DNA of 64,000 nucleotides from Formicarius rufipectus (Eukaryota > Chordata > Aves > Passeriformes > Formicariidae). The DNA lies in contig VXAU01001250.1 in assembly GCA_013399695.1 (NCBI GenBank), positions 412,949 through 476,948 of the forward strand. The letters are read 5' to 3'. Below are positions 1-13,102 of this stretch, in pieces. Position 1 is the first letter of the stretch, and each line of letters opens with the position of its first letter. Made by a program: the position numbers and the translations under genes. The notes beneath the pieces are model-generated. The model was not told where the DNA came from. It did not search any database and saw nothing but the letters and a program-made list of their open reading frames with translations.

Positions 1-36
1 AGGGAGGGAGGGAAGGAGGGAGGGGGGACGGAGGAC
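1..36. repeat. (GGGA)n purine simple repeat
   Basis: The window opens inside an imperfect GGGA/GGAA purine run. Its left end lies outside the window, so the full length is unknown. Confidence 0.85.
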
Positions 37-2194
37 TATGTGTGGATAAGCTTCAGATAATCTGCTACCACAATTAGTCTAGTCAGTCAACTGTTATTTT
101 GGTACATTGCTTTGCTGTTTAGGAAAACTGTACTATCTTCTACTTGTCACATACGGCCCTTGTAAGATACACAAGGGTGTATGATTGGCTCATGTGCATC
201 TTTGTTGCCTCATACTGAGGCATATTTTCACGTAAGAACTCTAACTCACTTCCAAATACATGTCTTCAAGTGCTGTGGTAAATGTACATTTTATTAATAA
301 CTTCACAGTTAGGATGTGCTTAGATGTTTGTCTGAACTGAACCTTGATTCACCTGATCTATATACCTTCTCTTTACTTGCTATCTGTCAGATTTGTCCTA
401 AGTAAGTAGTTAGCATCTTAGCAAGGGGCTAGTTATGAAGTTGGACAAGGCAGAATGTTTTGCTGCTGAGATGTTCTGTGAGATGGCAGATCATTTTAGG
501 CTTGCATAACCTTGCTTTTCTGTAAAATATCACTGACAAATAGATCTAGTGCTGCTGATTAGCACTGGTGCACTGTCTCCTTTTCTTCATTGGTGGGTAA
601 TGTGATTATTTTGTTAATTATTTATTTTTAATGGAGTCTTATTCAGGATGTATTCCTCTTTTAGGTTGTTCTATTATGACATATTTAAGAATATCATCAT
701 AATTCCACAGTGTTAGCTAGAAATGAGGAAACTCACTGTAATTTACTTTTTCTTTAATACAGTGGCCAGACCTAATTATTAATATTATTTAGTGGTAGAA
801 TTTGCAACTTAGGGATCTCATCTACATCAAGCTTAAACTGTGAAATCAAATCATATAAGCCTTTCTCTGTAATATTCTTTAAAGTTGAGATTTTCACAGA
901 ATCTCAGTTCCAGATTTAATGGCTTAGCAAACTAATCTAACTAAAATCTATCTGCTTGCTCTTCAGGCTGATTTATTACTAGTATATTGGCTAAAAACTA
1001 TAGTAAGAGCAAGTGAATGAAAATAAATCTTTTCACTGTGATACATTGCCTGTACCAAATAAATTCTGTGTGATTAGAGCCTTGGAAGTATAAACTAACA
1101 AAATGTAAATTTAGTGAAAGAGTCAGTTTTTCAACACTCATATTTGTCCAAAGATCAAATTCTAAATATATGGTAGTGGAAAAAGTCCAGATAAAAGAAA
1201 AAATATAAAAGGACCCCCAAACTTCTGTATAATAATATTCGAGGCTCATTGAGAAGGCAATAATTATAACAAAGTTGTATATAGTAAATGTACGGAAAGG
1301 CAAAAGATGTGTCCTGTCCACTCATGATAATATCCAGTTTACTAAGGTATATCAGCAGTCTTTATGAGCAATATAAATAGAACAGACATTGCCAACTAAG
1401 CAATCCACCAACATAAAATCAATTTATACACCTAAAATTATTCTAGATCTACAGCAGTACTGATCTTTCTGAATCCTACACTTTGACATTCTTACTAATT
1501 ATACCTGAAGTACAAGCCAAATTATTCATTAAATAAGTCTTTGTTCTTCAAGAGCTTTGGAAAAGCTTATCATTAATTAGTATAGATGTTCATGGTCAAA
1601 TATTGAAAAGACAAAAAATATTAAATCTATGACTACATATTTCTAACATACTTCATAGTTTTGTGAGAATATTCTTTAATTATATGCATTTATTTTAAAA
1701 AACCTGTTTTTAAAAATTTTTGAAGGTTGTATATTGAAGGAAAAAATCACTTAAATATGATGGGAAATAGATAAATGAGTAAAGTGTGGTATAATTTTCC
1801 AGAGAAAAAAAAATTTCTTAAGTAATCTAAAGCATATCTCTATTTAAATTATCAATTACAGAATAAATAGACACTGTAAATGTACTAAAAATCTGACAAA
1901 CTTTGTCTCAATAAAGCCTGTGCTGTAGTGTCACTTAAAACAAAATGTGTTAATAAAAAATACTAAACTGTCAGTTATGTTTCTAGAGAACATAACAGGT
2001 GTATGGAAGGTTACCAGTGAAATTCCTCAGTGATTGATGGACTAAATTTAGTCAATAATTTATCGCATTTTAAAGAAGAAAAATATGTAAATGTTAGTGG
2101 ATATTTCTGATGACAAAGAGTTTTAGGCTTTTTAAAACTACAGAAGGCAATTAGATATCACATGTAAAGAATGGGTGATCTCAAGTATAAGAAT
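37..2194. other. Unrecognised AT-rich intergenic DNA
   Basis: I see no gene, recognisable transposon or structured element here. The only open frame near 100 codons (998-1321, minus) has no start context, family motif or codon bias that I recognise, and I read it as chance. Confidence 0.6.

Positions 2195-2285
<91 letters not shown>
2195..2285. repeat. (ATAG)n / GATA tetranucleotide microsatellite
   Basis: There are about 22.75 uninterrupted copies of ATAG (equivalent to GATA) over 91 bp. The uninterrupted run suggests a length-polymorphic locus. It creates a spurious YLSI-repeat open frame on the minus strand (2138-2416), which is not a gene. Confidence 0.97.
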
Positions 2286-2286
<1 letters not shown>

Positions 2287-5200
2287 ATGAAATAAACAAA
2301 CAAATAAAGGAGACTCTCACAGATATAAAATGCAAGCTCACAAATTTAGGGGTTAGTAATATTCCTCTGAATTTGGGATCACTGGCCAGCAATAGCAGAA
2401 GAGCAGAAGAATCCATTGTATTTAAAAAAAAAACTAGAGTAACTCTATGACTCCTGGATGGTAAAAGAATGAAAAAGAACTACTGAATGCATATTTGTAT
2501 GAGAGACTTCCACAGGAAGAGAAAGGCTAGCAACAAAGTAAAGATATGTAGGAAATTCTTTATAGTTTCAAACTGTAGCAGGTTCAGAGAAGAACTAACT
2601 GAGGTTTTTAGAAAATACCTTTCTATTTATGACACTGAAGAATTCATCTGGGTTAGGTTAGAATAAAAAACTTGAGAGAATATAATTATTGTGTCAATAA
2701 AAATAGAGGACTTGACTCAGATAGGTGTGACATTTTCCTATTTCTATTATTGTCACACACATTGAAGTGAAATAAATTGTAAGAACATGACAAAAACGTC
2801 ATGTTATTTAAAAGTAAGTTATCCTTTGAATAAGATAAAAATGGAAGAAATTGTGTCATTCAACTCAAAGTCAGAAATTCTTAAGTCTTTTAAAATTATT
2901 ATTATTATTCCGATAAGCCTTTTCAGTCCTCAGGCATAATGCAATCTCCCATATGCTTAGATCAGTGGAACCAGAGACAGATGTGTGAAGTGCACTGTTG
3001 CAAGAAAGGCACAGCTTGGGCAGCAGTAGCCTGCCCAAAGACAATTTCTTCACAGAGGTAGGCACAGTTTTAAACTTCTTCATCTTCCGCAGTTGTCTCC
3101 CAAGAAGATGGAAGCAAGTGTATTATAAAGGACAAAGTTCAAATAATGAAAATTATTTGTCTCAGAGGAGGATTAAGCATTCCATCAAAGTATGACTTCC
3201 ACCCCTAGGAAACTCTGATTTTGTGTCCACTTCTTATCAGAATCTCAACAGTTAGCTGAAATATAGACCAGCAAATGCACACCACTGAGTAAACTTGTGT
3301 GAAGTTTATTTGTCTGTCTTGCTTGATGCAGCAGAATCTTGGGCAAACTCTTTGTTTTAGCCTGTTCTGGAAGTACATCCATCTTCTTCTGAGCACAGAT
3401 TAATATCCCTGCAAAAGTGAAACCTTTTGCTTTAGCATCCCTTGTAAGTACAAATTCAACTGGAGACTCCTGGTGAAATTCTGAATCATGGAACTACATA
3501 GAAAATTTCTCTTATTGTTTACAGCTTGTTAGCATACCATTCGGATCTTCCAGCCATAAAACTGTATAAATCAACTCTGAATTTGCACTGTCATATCTGA
3601 TAATCTCTATTCTAGCTTGAAAGCAGATATTCAGAGAAAAAAAGAATCTGTTTTATAGATTGTCACCTTTCTTCTGTAAATAGATGTTTCTGGCCTAAGG
3701 CTGATGTTCTGGAAATCAATGCACTGAAGCTTGCACTCTTTCAGTGAGACAATACTACTTCAGTGAGACAATACCTTTAAAGCAAGTTGTGTTTTATTTG
3801 GTTAAAACTACTGGATGATTTCCTGTTATTAAAAACTGTTTATAGTGCATTACAAAATCAAAATAAATCAAATTTACATGAATATATGGCTTGCGAGATT
3901 TCTTATACTCAGATATGAGGGGACTGAAAAAAAAATTTAAGAAGACTGTAGTTTTCTTAATATATTTATGTTCTCCTACAAAATTCAAATCTATCCTCAA
4001 AAGATTGGACTTAATAATTTACATTTATAGATATCCAACTTTTTTTTCCAAATATTTCCCTTATTAGTTGCAAGCTAAATTCTGAAGCAGAGTCAGTTCT
4101 TTGACATCTGATGAAAAACTTTCAGAAAACTGTAGTGCATCATCTTAAGCAGATAAACAAATAGAATTCCATGAAAAGACATGTCTAATGCTTCTGTCTA
4201 TATCAAATTAGCATTAAGATATCCCCTGAGGAGCTCTCATCCTCTGTTTTCTACATATGACTGAGCCATGTGATCTTGGAACTGATTTTTGTGTGTTTAG
4301 TTTCATAATGTGTTACATATGTTATTCCACTTTACTTCTTGAACACCTCATTCTGGAATTCCACAGGAAAGGGTGTGTGTGAAAAGACATCATGACGTAA
4401 CTTAGAAACATACTGGTCCCAAACAGAGATGGATGTCTTCCTTGTGCCTCCACTTTCAGCTTTTTTAAAGAAATATATAGCAACCCTTAAATATTTGAAT
4501 CACTTTTTTTTTTTTCTTTTTTATCCCACAGGGTCACCTCAGCACTTGCCAAATAGATTAGGAAAAGTACTGCATTAATGCTTATCTCAGTCGGTTGATG
4601 TTTCTCTGCAGGGTTTAGAAAGATGTAAATTTTATTATGGAATTATGACTTCATCCTTTCAGCCTGTTCTGGGGAAAGATTCCATCAGTAACAACTATAA
4701 AGTATCAACTAAAAATTGAAGTCAGGGTTACTTTCAAGACTTCAAGGAGGTTTTTGACTATTTTTGAATAAGGTAATAAAAATTAATGTTATTTGCAGAT
4801 CTATCTGTGTATTTACAAATATTGATTGGCATCATGAGTCAAGAAAGTTTCATCCAACTTGAAATCCTGATTGTTAAACTTCAAATGTTAAAGTTTCTCT
4901 CACAATGTATTGAAACCTCAGGTTGTCAGTACTTGGCTATTGAGGGAGGATATACACAATGCAAGTATATTGCAGTGACAGCTTGTTTCTATGCATTTGT
5001 TTCAGATGGGAAGCAGTCCCTGGAATCACAAGCCTTCCGATTTGTTTAATGTATGTAAATACCATGACCATCCATTTTGTTCTCAAAAGTAAACTCATAA
5101 GCAAGTAATGTAACATATCCTACTATAAACTGAGAATTTTTTCTTCCTTACTATTAAAAGATTAGCTTCAGCTATAGCTAGAGTATAGTTTATGACACTT

Positions 5201-5586
5201 GATAACATCTTCTGGTATTTCTCAGAGGATGTGTCTTAATTTATTTAAAATTAATCTGCTTCATGAGATGGAATCTGATAGATCAAACTCAGAATAAAAT
5301 AACTTCACTCTTGGAGGATTAACAGAAAGAACACCATGTAGAGTCAAGCAAAATACAAACAAACAGAACTAGCTGGATAGCAAATTTCTCTGAGGAATTA
5401 CAATAGGAAACTCTTCAGAAAAAGGTCACTGGACGTGACAGACAATTATTGTTCAAAATACATCTCTCAGCTTTACTCTAGGACTAGTATTTTTCAATCA
5501 TTTTGGTAAACACCAATAATATTCTTGTATTACATATGTTATTGTTCTAAATTGTTTGCTGATTTCAAAAGGGATGGTCTCATTAT
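2286..5586. other. Unrecognised intergenic DNA
   Basis: This is AT-rich sequence without a supported gene. A small local duplication (period 19, 16 matching bases) lies at 3740-3774. Open frames of 60-90 codons (for example 4786-5049 plus) show no domain or motif that I recognise. Confidence 0.55.
3740..3774. repeat. Two-copy 19-bp tandem duplication
   Basis: The 16-base word TTCAGTGAGACAATAC occurs at 3740-3755 and again at 3759-3774, separated by TAC. This is a simple local tandem duplication. Confidence 0.85.
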
Positions 5587-5678
5587 AAAAACAATCAAAC
5601 AAACAAAAACAATAAAAAGGAAAACAAACAAACCCCCCAAACAAAAAAACAAAACCCCCACAACTAACAAAACCCAAC
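5587..5678. repeat. A/C-rich (CAAA)n-type low-complexity tract
   Basis: An A-and-C-only stretch in CAAAC and CCCCC patterns, with almost no G or T. It is the reverse-strand counterpart of the T/G tracts found elsewhere in the window. The hydrophobic minus-strand open frames that overlap it are artefacts of composition. Confidence 0.85.
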
Positions 5679-5755
5679 ATGCATGAGGAACAGCATAAAT
5701 AGCTGTGATTTCTTTTGTATTTTCTTCCATAAAAAAAAAGAATCCACTTCTAAAT

Positions 5756-5806
5756 TCTTGTGAGTCCCTTCTGACTCAATATATTCTATGATCCTGTGAT
5801 TCTAAA
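5756..5806 (+). mobile_element. CR1-type 3' terminal fragment (LINE or SINE tail)
   Basis: A short match to the terminal part shared by avian CR1 LINEs and CR1-tailed SINEs. It reads CTTGTGAGTCCCTTCTGACT and then degenerate ATTCTATG/ATCCTGTG/ATTCT octamers. Only about 50 bp remain, so I cannot say whether it is a severely 5'-truncated CR1 or the tail of a tRNA-Ile SINE. The wording of the tail is close to the SINE copies at 24821, 27004 and 41793. Confidence 0.7.
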
Positions 5807-8551
5807 TTCAGTGTTTTGCATCAGTAAAAACATCCTCCAGTAAGACTACTGATATTCTGCTAAAAGGTATTTCTCTTTGCCTACAAGAACAAAAGAAAAT
5901 CTTTATTCAGATGAAAACTAGTGCATATATACACATTGGAATTCCTTTACTTCCTTGAACATCCTTCTTGTCTGTAAAAGAATGGCTCATTTTTCAGCAG
6001 AAAGTATAAGCAGATTGTTAATGCTTTACTTTGATGTCAGCAGTGCATTTTGAGAATTTTTCTTAGCTTTTGATGCAGCAAAAAAGAAAAATTCAGTGTG
6101 TTAGTTTTATTTTCTTTCTCAGTATGGCAGACAAAGCTCAAAATCAATTACATGTGTGATACTAATTAGCATAAAGTATGGGGCAGAAGAAAATAAAGTA
6201 TGTGATATCTAGATGAAATCAGAACGGAAATGCAAACACACAGGGCTTAGTACTTTTAATTTGGATTTACTGAATTAAAAGCTCACATATACTTTTCCTA
6301 AGACAGGTATATTGTATGTGCATGTAATTAAACAGGAGAGTGTTCTTGCAGCAAAAAATTTGTTTTGCTAAAAAAGAAAAGAAAAAAAAAAAGATGAATG
6401 AAAAAGAAAAGGGGGAAAAGAAAAGAAAAAGGGGAAAAAAAATGTTGCTTTCATAAGTTCTGATCAGAGTCAGGCTGAACTTGTATTCCAGCCATTAATA
6501 TTGATTTTTTTGTTCTTATAACAAGTTTGCTACTCAAGAAAATAGGAAATAATGACTCTGGCAGTGTCTCATCTCACATCACAACAGGCTTTACACACCA
6601 GTATGCAAGCCTACATAAGTGCAGCTAGATTATATGAATGACTAATAATAAGTGTTTGTCTTAATTCTAATATAATACCTGTTCAGAGAATTTATTCAAA
6701 AACGGAACGCTGTTTATCACCTACTGTGGAATCAAATATGCTAATGTTACCATTTAAGGATTAAGTTTACTATTTACCTGCACAGCAAGTCTACTTCTTT
6801 AATCAGAAGCACTGTGTTTGCATCGGTATTGCTACTGCAACTGATAATTAACTAGAAAACAACCCAGTTGAAGTTATTCTTTAAGAGGGTAAATAATCTT
6901 ATGTTCACAGTGAGGGATTATGCTATTTGTACAATTTTTACCAAGCAGTTAAAAGTATCCTCTTTGGACTGTTTGCTGATCAGATATTTACTTAAGCATT
7001 TGTTACCTAAGAATGAACTTTGACAATTGTTTCCAAAATTAAACCTTCATATTGTAAAAGACCTGTGTATCATGAGTATATGTGAAAGGTGAATAATTTC
7101 CATTTCATAAATATTGCTATTTGGATATTACCAAGGGCATTTTACCTTTCTAATTTGGGTCCAGGAAGGTTTCATGTTTAATTTGTTTCCAGAAGGAGAG
7201 AAAAATAGGCCCCCATGAATCCTATCAGAGGTGTCACTGAAGAATCAAAAAGCAAGTTGTGCAACATATATTGTTATTTCTCTTAGAATATTCAATGCAC
7301 ATATAAAATGTAAGTATATAATTGGGATTTTTACCAAACAATCTGGGAGGAAAGGGCTATCTCTGCATCCCAGCAATCCATTTTGGATTGTCATTTAAAG
7401 TAAGGATGGTTAAAATAAAATTGTAGATGGATGTTCTATTAATGTATCAGTGACAATGACTTATTTGTAGTCAGGTTGGAAATCCTCCCCTCTTAAAGTT
7501 TCAGTCAAATGGGAAAAATTTTTTGTTGAATTTTTCGTATCACCACATAGTTCAAAGCATGAGGGACCAGTCCCACCTCTGCCCATCATGGGGAAGGACT
7601 GACCCCCAGCACAGATACACTACTGGAAAGAGGTAGGTTATCCAAAGTGAAACGTTGTGAGAACTCAGGGTATTAACTATCCAGCATTTCTGAACGTTTT
7701 TCTCCTAGGTGTGGGTGCCAAACACTTCTCTTAGCAGTTCCCTGCTGCCAGCTGCCTGAGGGATGCTAGTGCTGCTGCCAGCCATGCCAAGAGCCTGAGA
7801 GTTTCTTTTTGGGAATTGCACAGGGCACTGGTTCTGCTCCAGCTCCATCATTGTGAAAGTTCTATCTTTGCAACACCTTGTCAGAACAACTGCAGATTTT
7901 GAGATAAAATATTTTTAATAAATGAACTAAAATACTTCTAATAAATGATAATTCAGGGAATTAATTTTATACAGTTTTTTGCTTTAAAAAAAACTGATGA
8001 CAGACTGTTAAAAAATAAGCAGAATGTTACCCAGTCTTATTGATCTTAATAGTTACCCAGATATTCTTTATCTATTAATGCTTTTTATTGTCAGAGATCA
8101 CCTCTCCGCTGTGTTAAGAGCTCAGACCAAATTAGGTGACAAGATGAATACTATTCATGTTTTTTAATTCTCTGTAATAGTGTGTATTTCTTCCAAAGCT
8201 GCCATCATGCTGATAAGTATGTCATTCATTCTTCACTGTAAGCATTTTATACTGCAAAGAAAATTTATGAGAGTGTTTAAGGAACCTGTATTCTCTACAA
8301 AAGACAGCTGCATACAGGTTTTCATACACTTATTAGCTTACTTTTACTGGAAATTTGAGCAATATTTGAAGTGATAGCAACATAGGAGTGCTTCAAAACT
8401 GTGTGCTTCAACTGTTGTAGAAACATTAGACATTATTCACTACTGTGCAATTGATGGGAAATAACTTTTCTTTAGGAAATTAGCTCTAATCAGTATCATC
8501 AGAATTCATGTAGATTACCACAGGCACTACACATTGTCAGTTTAGCATTCA
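5807..8551. other. Unrecognised intergenic DNA with an A/G tract
   Basis: No gene is supported. An A/G-rich tract runs at 6369-6442. The segment 6700-6870 reads like a conserved non-coding element, with mixed ATTA-type and CAAATATGCTAAT-like words and no repeat signature, but this is only an impression. A moderately GC-rich block at 7560-7860 matches nothing I know. Confidence 0.45.
6369..6442. repeat. A/G-rich low-complexity tract
   Basis: Almost pure purine (AAAAG / GGGGAAAA patterns), consistent with a decayed poly(A)-like or purine simple repeat. Confidence 0.85.
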
Positions 8552-8591
8552 ACAGCCATTAAAAGTGCCTTGCTTACACTTTTAATGCTGT
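8552..8591. repeat. Near-perfect inverted repeat (15-bp stem, 9-nt loop)
   Basis: CATTAAAAGTG (8557-8567) is an exact reverse complement of CACTTTTAATG (8577-8587) across a 9-nt spacer. After one bulged C at 8556 the stem extends by ACAG (8552-8555) with CTGT (8588-8591). No family or TIR/TSD arrangement is recognised. It is shorter than a typical pre-miRNA stem and I assign no function. Confidence 0.8.
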
Positions 8592-9817
8592 CAGTGGTTG
8601 CCCTCACCTGCTACTATTTTCACATCAGTGGAAGAGCATCAGAGAAGTGCAAGTCTTTTAGCTGATGTGCTGTCTTAAAGTCAAGGCTTTCATGTGTTAG
8701 AAGAACATAAATATATGCTCAAGAATTAAGCAGACTTCTAGAACAGAGTTCTGTTGATGTATTTATTTCCTTATATATGTTGACCCTGAAAACTTGAGCT
8801 GGTCATCTGTACAGCATTACTTGGATTTCAAATTAGCTGATTCTCTCCAGCTTTTTAGGAGTTCCAGAATCGCACTGAGTGCAACCAAATTAGAGAATAC
8901 TCGTCACAAGTTTTGTAATTGATGAAAAACTGGGTAAGAATGCAACTGGTCTTGTAACGGTGGTCTGCAGGTGTAATCATTTAATCAGATGAACAGTAAC
9001 ATTTTTACCAGCTCTAGGTTTCAGGCAAAACTTATTGAGGCAGAGAAGGTAACACTGACACACATCACAGAGACACACATGTTCATGACAATGTCCTTGT
9101 CAGAATAAAATGATCACCATCTCTTTGCACAAAGAAGATAAAATACTGAAAAAATGTCAGAGGTGTCTGTGTTTTTGGAATGACAGAGGTTAGAAGCAAA
9201 CTGGGAATACTTGTGAAGCCTGTTCATCTGACGGGTTAATTGACTGTTGTATGATATCTTCTGATTCACTCCCCTTCTTTAACATCCCTGCACTTTCTTC
9301 AGTCACTTGAGAACATCCTGCTCTCTTGCACCCATATATCAGCTTTAGCGATTAAGTAGATGGTCGACACAGTATGAAGCCCTGTATCTGCCTGTAGCTG
9401 TGGAAACACTTCAGGTGTTTGAGCTTGCCAGCATTCCATCTCACATTGCATAATTTCTATTTTCACGAAAACATCTATGGGAATAACAAGCTTGAGTTCT
9501 CCCAGACACCACGTCTTTGAATCACTGTAGAAAAGAACCAGTTGTCCAATAATACCTCTGAAATGGTTCACCAAAGAGTTACGTTTTAGTGCTATTCATT
9601 CTATTCACTATCAGTCATGATATACAGTTGTGATAGAAAGTGTCAGTGATGTGCTATACAGGCAGGAAGAACATTTCTTTTACAGTGCTAGTAGTTATTA
9701 CTTCTGGAAGATAACCAGATGCTGTACAAGCAGTATTTTTGGCATCCAAGACAGAAAGAATGTCAAATAAGAGGACTGGCCTGCCACTGTCTTACAAAGA
9801 AGCATTAATTTGGTGCC

Positions 9818-9835
9818 TTTTTTTTTTTTTTTTTT
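9818..9835. repeat. Poly(T) run
   Basis: Eighteen consecutive T, a simple homopolymer. No adjacent retroposon body is recognised. Confidence 0.9.
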
Positions 9836-10546
9836 AAATCCAGAATAGACCTTGTTAATAAGACTTTAACAGATTGCTGAAATTTATTTTCAGCTGACCC
9901 TGAAAAGCTGCACTAGCAATCCTTTATAATATGAGCTTCTATGCATTCCTTATGGGTTTTCACCTAACAAGAAAGGCAGAGGTCTCACGAAGTTTGAAAT
10001 ACTGCTTACAACTTTTCTATGACCTCTAGGTCACCAGCTGAAACTTGAAAAGATGGCCAAACTTCATATGTGGTTGTCAGAATTTCCTGCAGTTCCAGCC
10101 ATAAGCAGAAAAAAGATATTCATCATTATTGTTCCCAGGTAACATTATTTCATAATGTAACTTTCCAGCATAAAGTGCTTCCCAATTTCAGGACCTGGAA
10201 TAAATGCTGATTAATTGTGTCTCTCAAAATCAGGTTAATAAGAAACTGACCACATTGGTTAATGTTTTTTTGCCCCTAGAGGTCTATCTTTCAGCACCCA
10301 TGCCATGAAAATCTACTATAATTGCTCGTCATCAAGAAATATTTTTATTTTTAAATAGAGAAATGAAGGCAGAATTTGAGAGTACACCTTTTATGATAAA
10401 CATTTTGGCATCATATTTCCATAATTTTGCTGCTCGTTGTTGTTCCACAATATTTCTGAATTAAAGGATGTACTGTATACATGAATCGTACCTCAAATGA
10501 CAAAAGATCTGACTTACAAACATATACCCACTCATTGTGGGTTCCA

Positions 10547-10600
10547 TTTTATTTTAATTTAATTTTAATGTAATTTAGTTTAATTTAATTTAAATGTAGA
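10547..10600. repeat. (TTTAA)n-like low-complexity tract
   Basis: Imperfect TTTAA/TTTTAAT pentamer-hexamer repetition over about 50 bp, purely A and T with very few other bases. Confidence 0.8.
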
Positions 10601-11150
10601 CTGAAAATATATTGTTTTCCTATATCACCAGGACTCAATTAAGATAGAAAATAGGTGAATGTGAAATTGCAGTTTCTACTCATTGTCTGTACTTGCATTT
10701 AAAAACAAGCCACATACCTCTGTAATGATAAAAAATGTTTTACACATGTTAGATTGTATACTTATCTGATTTTTTATTAATATTTTATTGTCTTATTTGT
10801 TATTATGTGTCAATAGAAAAGATGTCACTTGGAAAGGACCTTTAGGCAGTAAGAAAGTAAGAATTACTAAGGGATAGTCAAAATGAAATGAAAAAATGAG
10901 GTTTTAAGTCCATGAAATTTGTCATAGAGAACCAGGAGAATTTAGCTTTATTAAAAAAAAAAAAAAGTAATATTTAAAAACAAAACAACAGTCACTTTCA
11001 GAGTTACAAAAGCAGAGCAACCAGGTAACCTTGCAGACAAAGTACTATTTAGAAGTATGAGTGGGAAGTAGGGTTCTATAAAATAATACAGGAGGTCTCT
11101 GGAAGAACGCATGAAGTTATACACAGTCTATAACTTCTACGGTGGAGTGC

Positions 11151-11330
11151 TTTTATGTTTTTGGGTTTGTTTGGTTTGGTTTGGTTTGGGTTTGTTTTTC
11201 GTTTGTTTCTGGTTTGTTTTTGTTTTTGTTTTTTCTTTCATTTTTGGTGTGGTTTTTTTTATGATTTGTTGTTTTGCTGTTTTGTTGTTGTTATTGTTGG
11301 GGGATTTTGTTTGGGTTTTTTTTTCTTTTA
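11151..11330. repeat. T/G-rich low-complexity tract (TTTGG/TTTGT)n
   Basis: About 180 bp made almost only of T and G, with TTTGGTTTGG and TTTTGTTTTTG motifs. It is one of four T/G tracts in the window with the same style (others at 20553-20628, 27436-27557 and 58480-58684). Both strands yield artefactual open frames. Confidence 0.88.
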
Positions 11331-13102
11331 CTTGAAGGCAGAATCTCAAGAGTAGCATAATGTAAAAATTTCAACTAAATCTAAATAGTTACCATATAGT
11401 GATTACTAAGTTGTAAGAACTGTGAACTTGTGTGACACAGACACTACCTGCACGTGCATAAGCTGAGGCATCTGCTAGGAGAATTATCTCCCCCTACTTT
11501 TCACATATTTTTCTATTCATAATTTCATTTTTCCCTGTCCTTGTGAAACCACTGAGAAAGATATTAATATCTTGTAGGATATTCACAACTATCAGTGTGA
11601 GTACCTCTGTCCGCCTAACTACTCTACAGTGTGAAAATTATTTATCATTCTTTAGCCTCCCTTAAAGCATACTGGAAAACAGAGTAGAAAATTGTGCTTT
11701 ACTGTTCATCAGATTTTAGTACTGCACTGGGATTTCAAGGATAGATGAATTATATGCTCAATTCCTGTCACATGGAAACTGAGGTGCCATTGAACTAATG
11801 GGCATCTTCAGAAAATGATGGTCAATTAAATGTGTTATTTTAGAATAGCAATAGAAGTAATTATCTTTTGTGCCAGGAGAGAAAGAATTAGCACCAAGAG
11901 TCTGTGATGGGTCCATAGAATCAGTTAATAAAGGAAATTTTTTATTTACTTGACCTCATTACAAAAGATGGTGTTATAGAAAATGTTTTGTAGCAGTATG
12001 TAGCACAAAATATGCCAATAGGATCAACAGGTTGAATATCATTCAGAATAAAAAGGATGCTGGCAACTATTATGAAATTGATGGGATTTGGGGAAATAGT
12101 ATGAATAACTACAATAAGATCAGTTTTCCAGAATAAAAAAGGAAGTTATCATTTATGAAAAACCTTCACCTATGACTTGTTAGAGTGTCCTTAGAGTATA
12201 GGCCTGAAAGGGAAGATTAAGTGAGAATTTGGAGATGAGGAGTTTGATACTCATTGGCACCTATTATTTCAAAGTATCTCATCTCAGTCAGAGTCAGCAT
12301 ACAGACCATCCATCTATTCCAACTGGAGAAATTCAGCATGTGTTTTAATTAACATTAGCATTCACGTTGATATAAGCATATACATCTCAGTAAGTAGAAT
12401 ACAAATTAATAAGTATACTTACTTGCACTAATTTTTGGTGGGTGTTTGTGAAAGGTAATATAGTTGTTTCTTTTCTGTCTGAATAAAAGTATTTACTGAG
12501 CCTGATAAAACAGTAATGCATCCGTACAACTACAAAAATATTTTCCTCAGCAAACAGAATAACTACACCATCATTTTGCCAGTCTTACAAACCAACATCC
12601 TCAATTAGAGGTAAATAGGCTTGTAGCAGTGAAGGAAAGGGAAAAAGAAAATGCCAGAGCATGACTGCAATTTCTGAGCGGTGCCTGAGCAGAGAAAGCA
12701 GACATGGATCAGCAAGAGGAGCCCTCTTGGTGAAATGCAGCCTGAGCTATGTGTCTCAGGATCAAGGAAAGTTGTCATGGCAACAAGGAAAGAGCTCATG
12801 TATCTCTTGTGGTGGTGAAAGTAAAAAAAAAAATTCATGCTTTGTTCTCATTTATTTTTTTTAACCTATCTTAGTGTTTTCTGTTATGAGTGTACCTTAC
12901 CACAACTGCCCCAGCTTGTGTTGCAGATGTGGCTGCAGTGCCACGTTTGTGTCATTCAGTGGCAGAGAGGATAAGGTGAGGTCTTCCCCTGGTGCTCTGA
13001 CCCACGTAGGCTCCCAGGATTGCTCAACAACCTGACATCATTGTTTTTCTGTTTGTTGGTTTTTTTCCTTAATGTTAATCTGAGATGTTACACTTGAGAG
13101 GC

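Larger units (their letters stand above)
8592..13102. other. Unrecognised AT-rich intergenic DNA
   Basis: No gene is supported. It contains a T run at 9818-9835, a TTTAA-type tract at 10547-10600, an A run near 10951-10967 and the T/G tract at 11151-11330. Open frames in the T/G tract (both strands) encode F/V/C- or K/T/N/P-repeats and are artefacts. The segment 8420-8640 around the hairpin looks non-repetitive. Confidence 0.5.

Noticed and set aside
2195..2285. CRISPR-like array
   Set aside because: It is a perfect tetranucleotide microsatellite with no spacers, in a vertebrate genome.
8552..8591. A microRNA precursor
   Set aside because: The stem is only about 15 bp, shorter than a Drosha/Dicer substrate, and I recognise no known mature sequence.
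11137..11358. Open frames on both strands (hydrophobic on plus, Lys/Thr/Asn-rich on minus)
   Set aside because: They are produced by a T/G-only low-complexity tract, and both strands being open is a composition effect.
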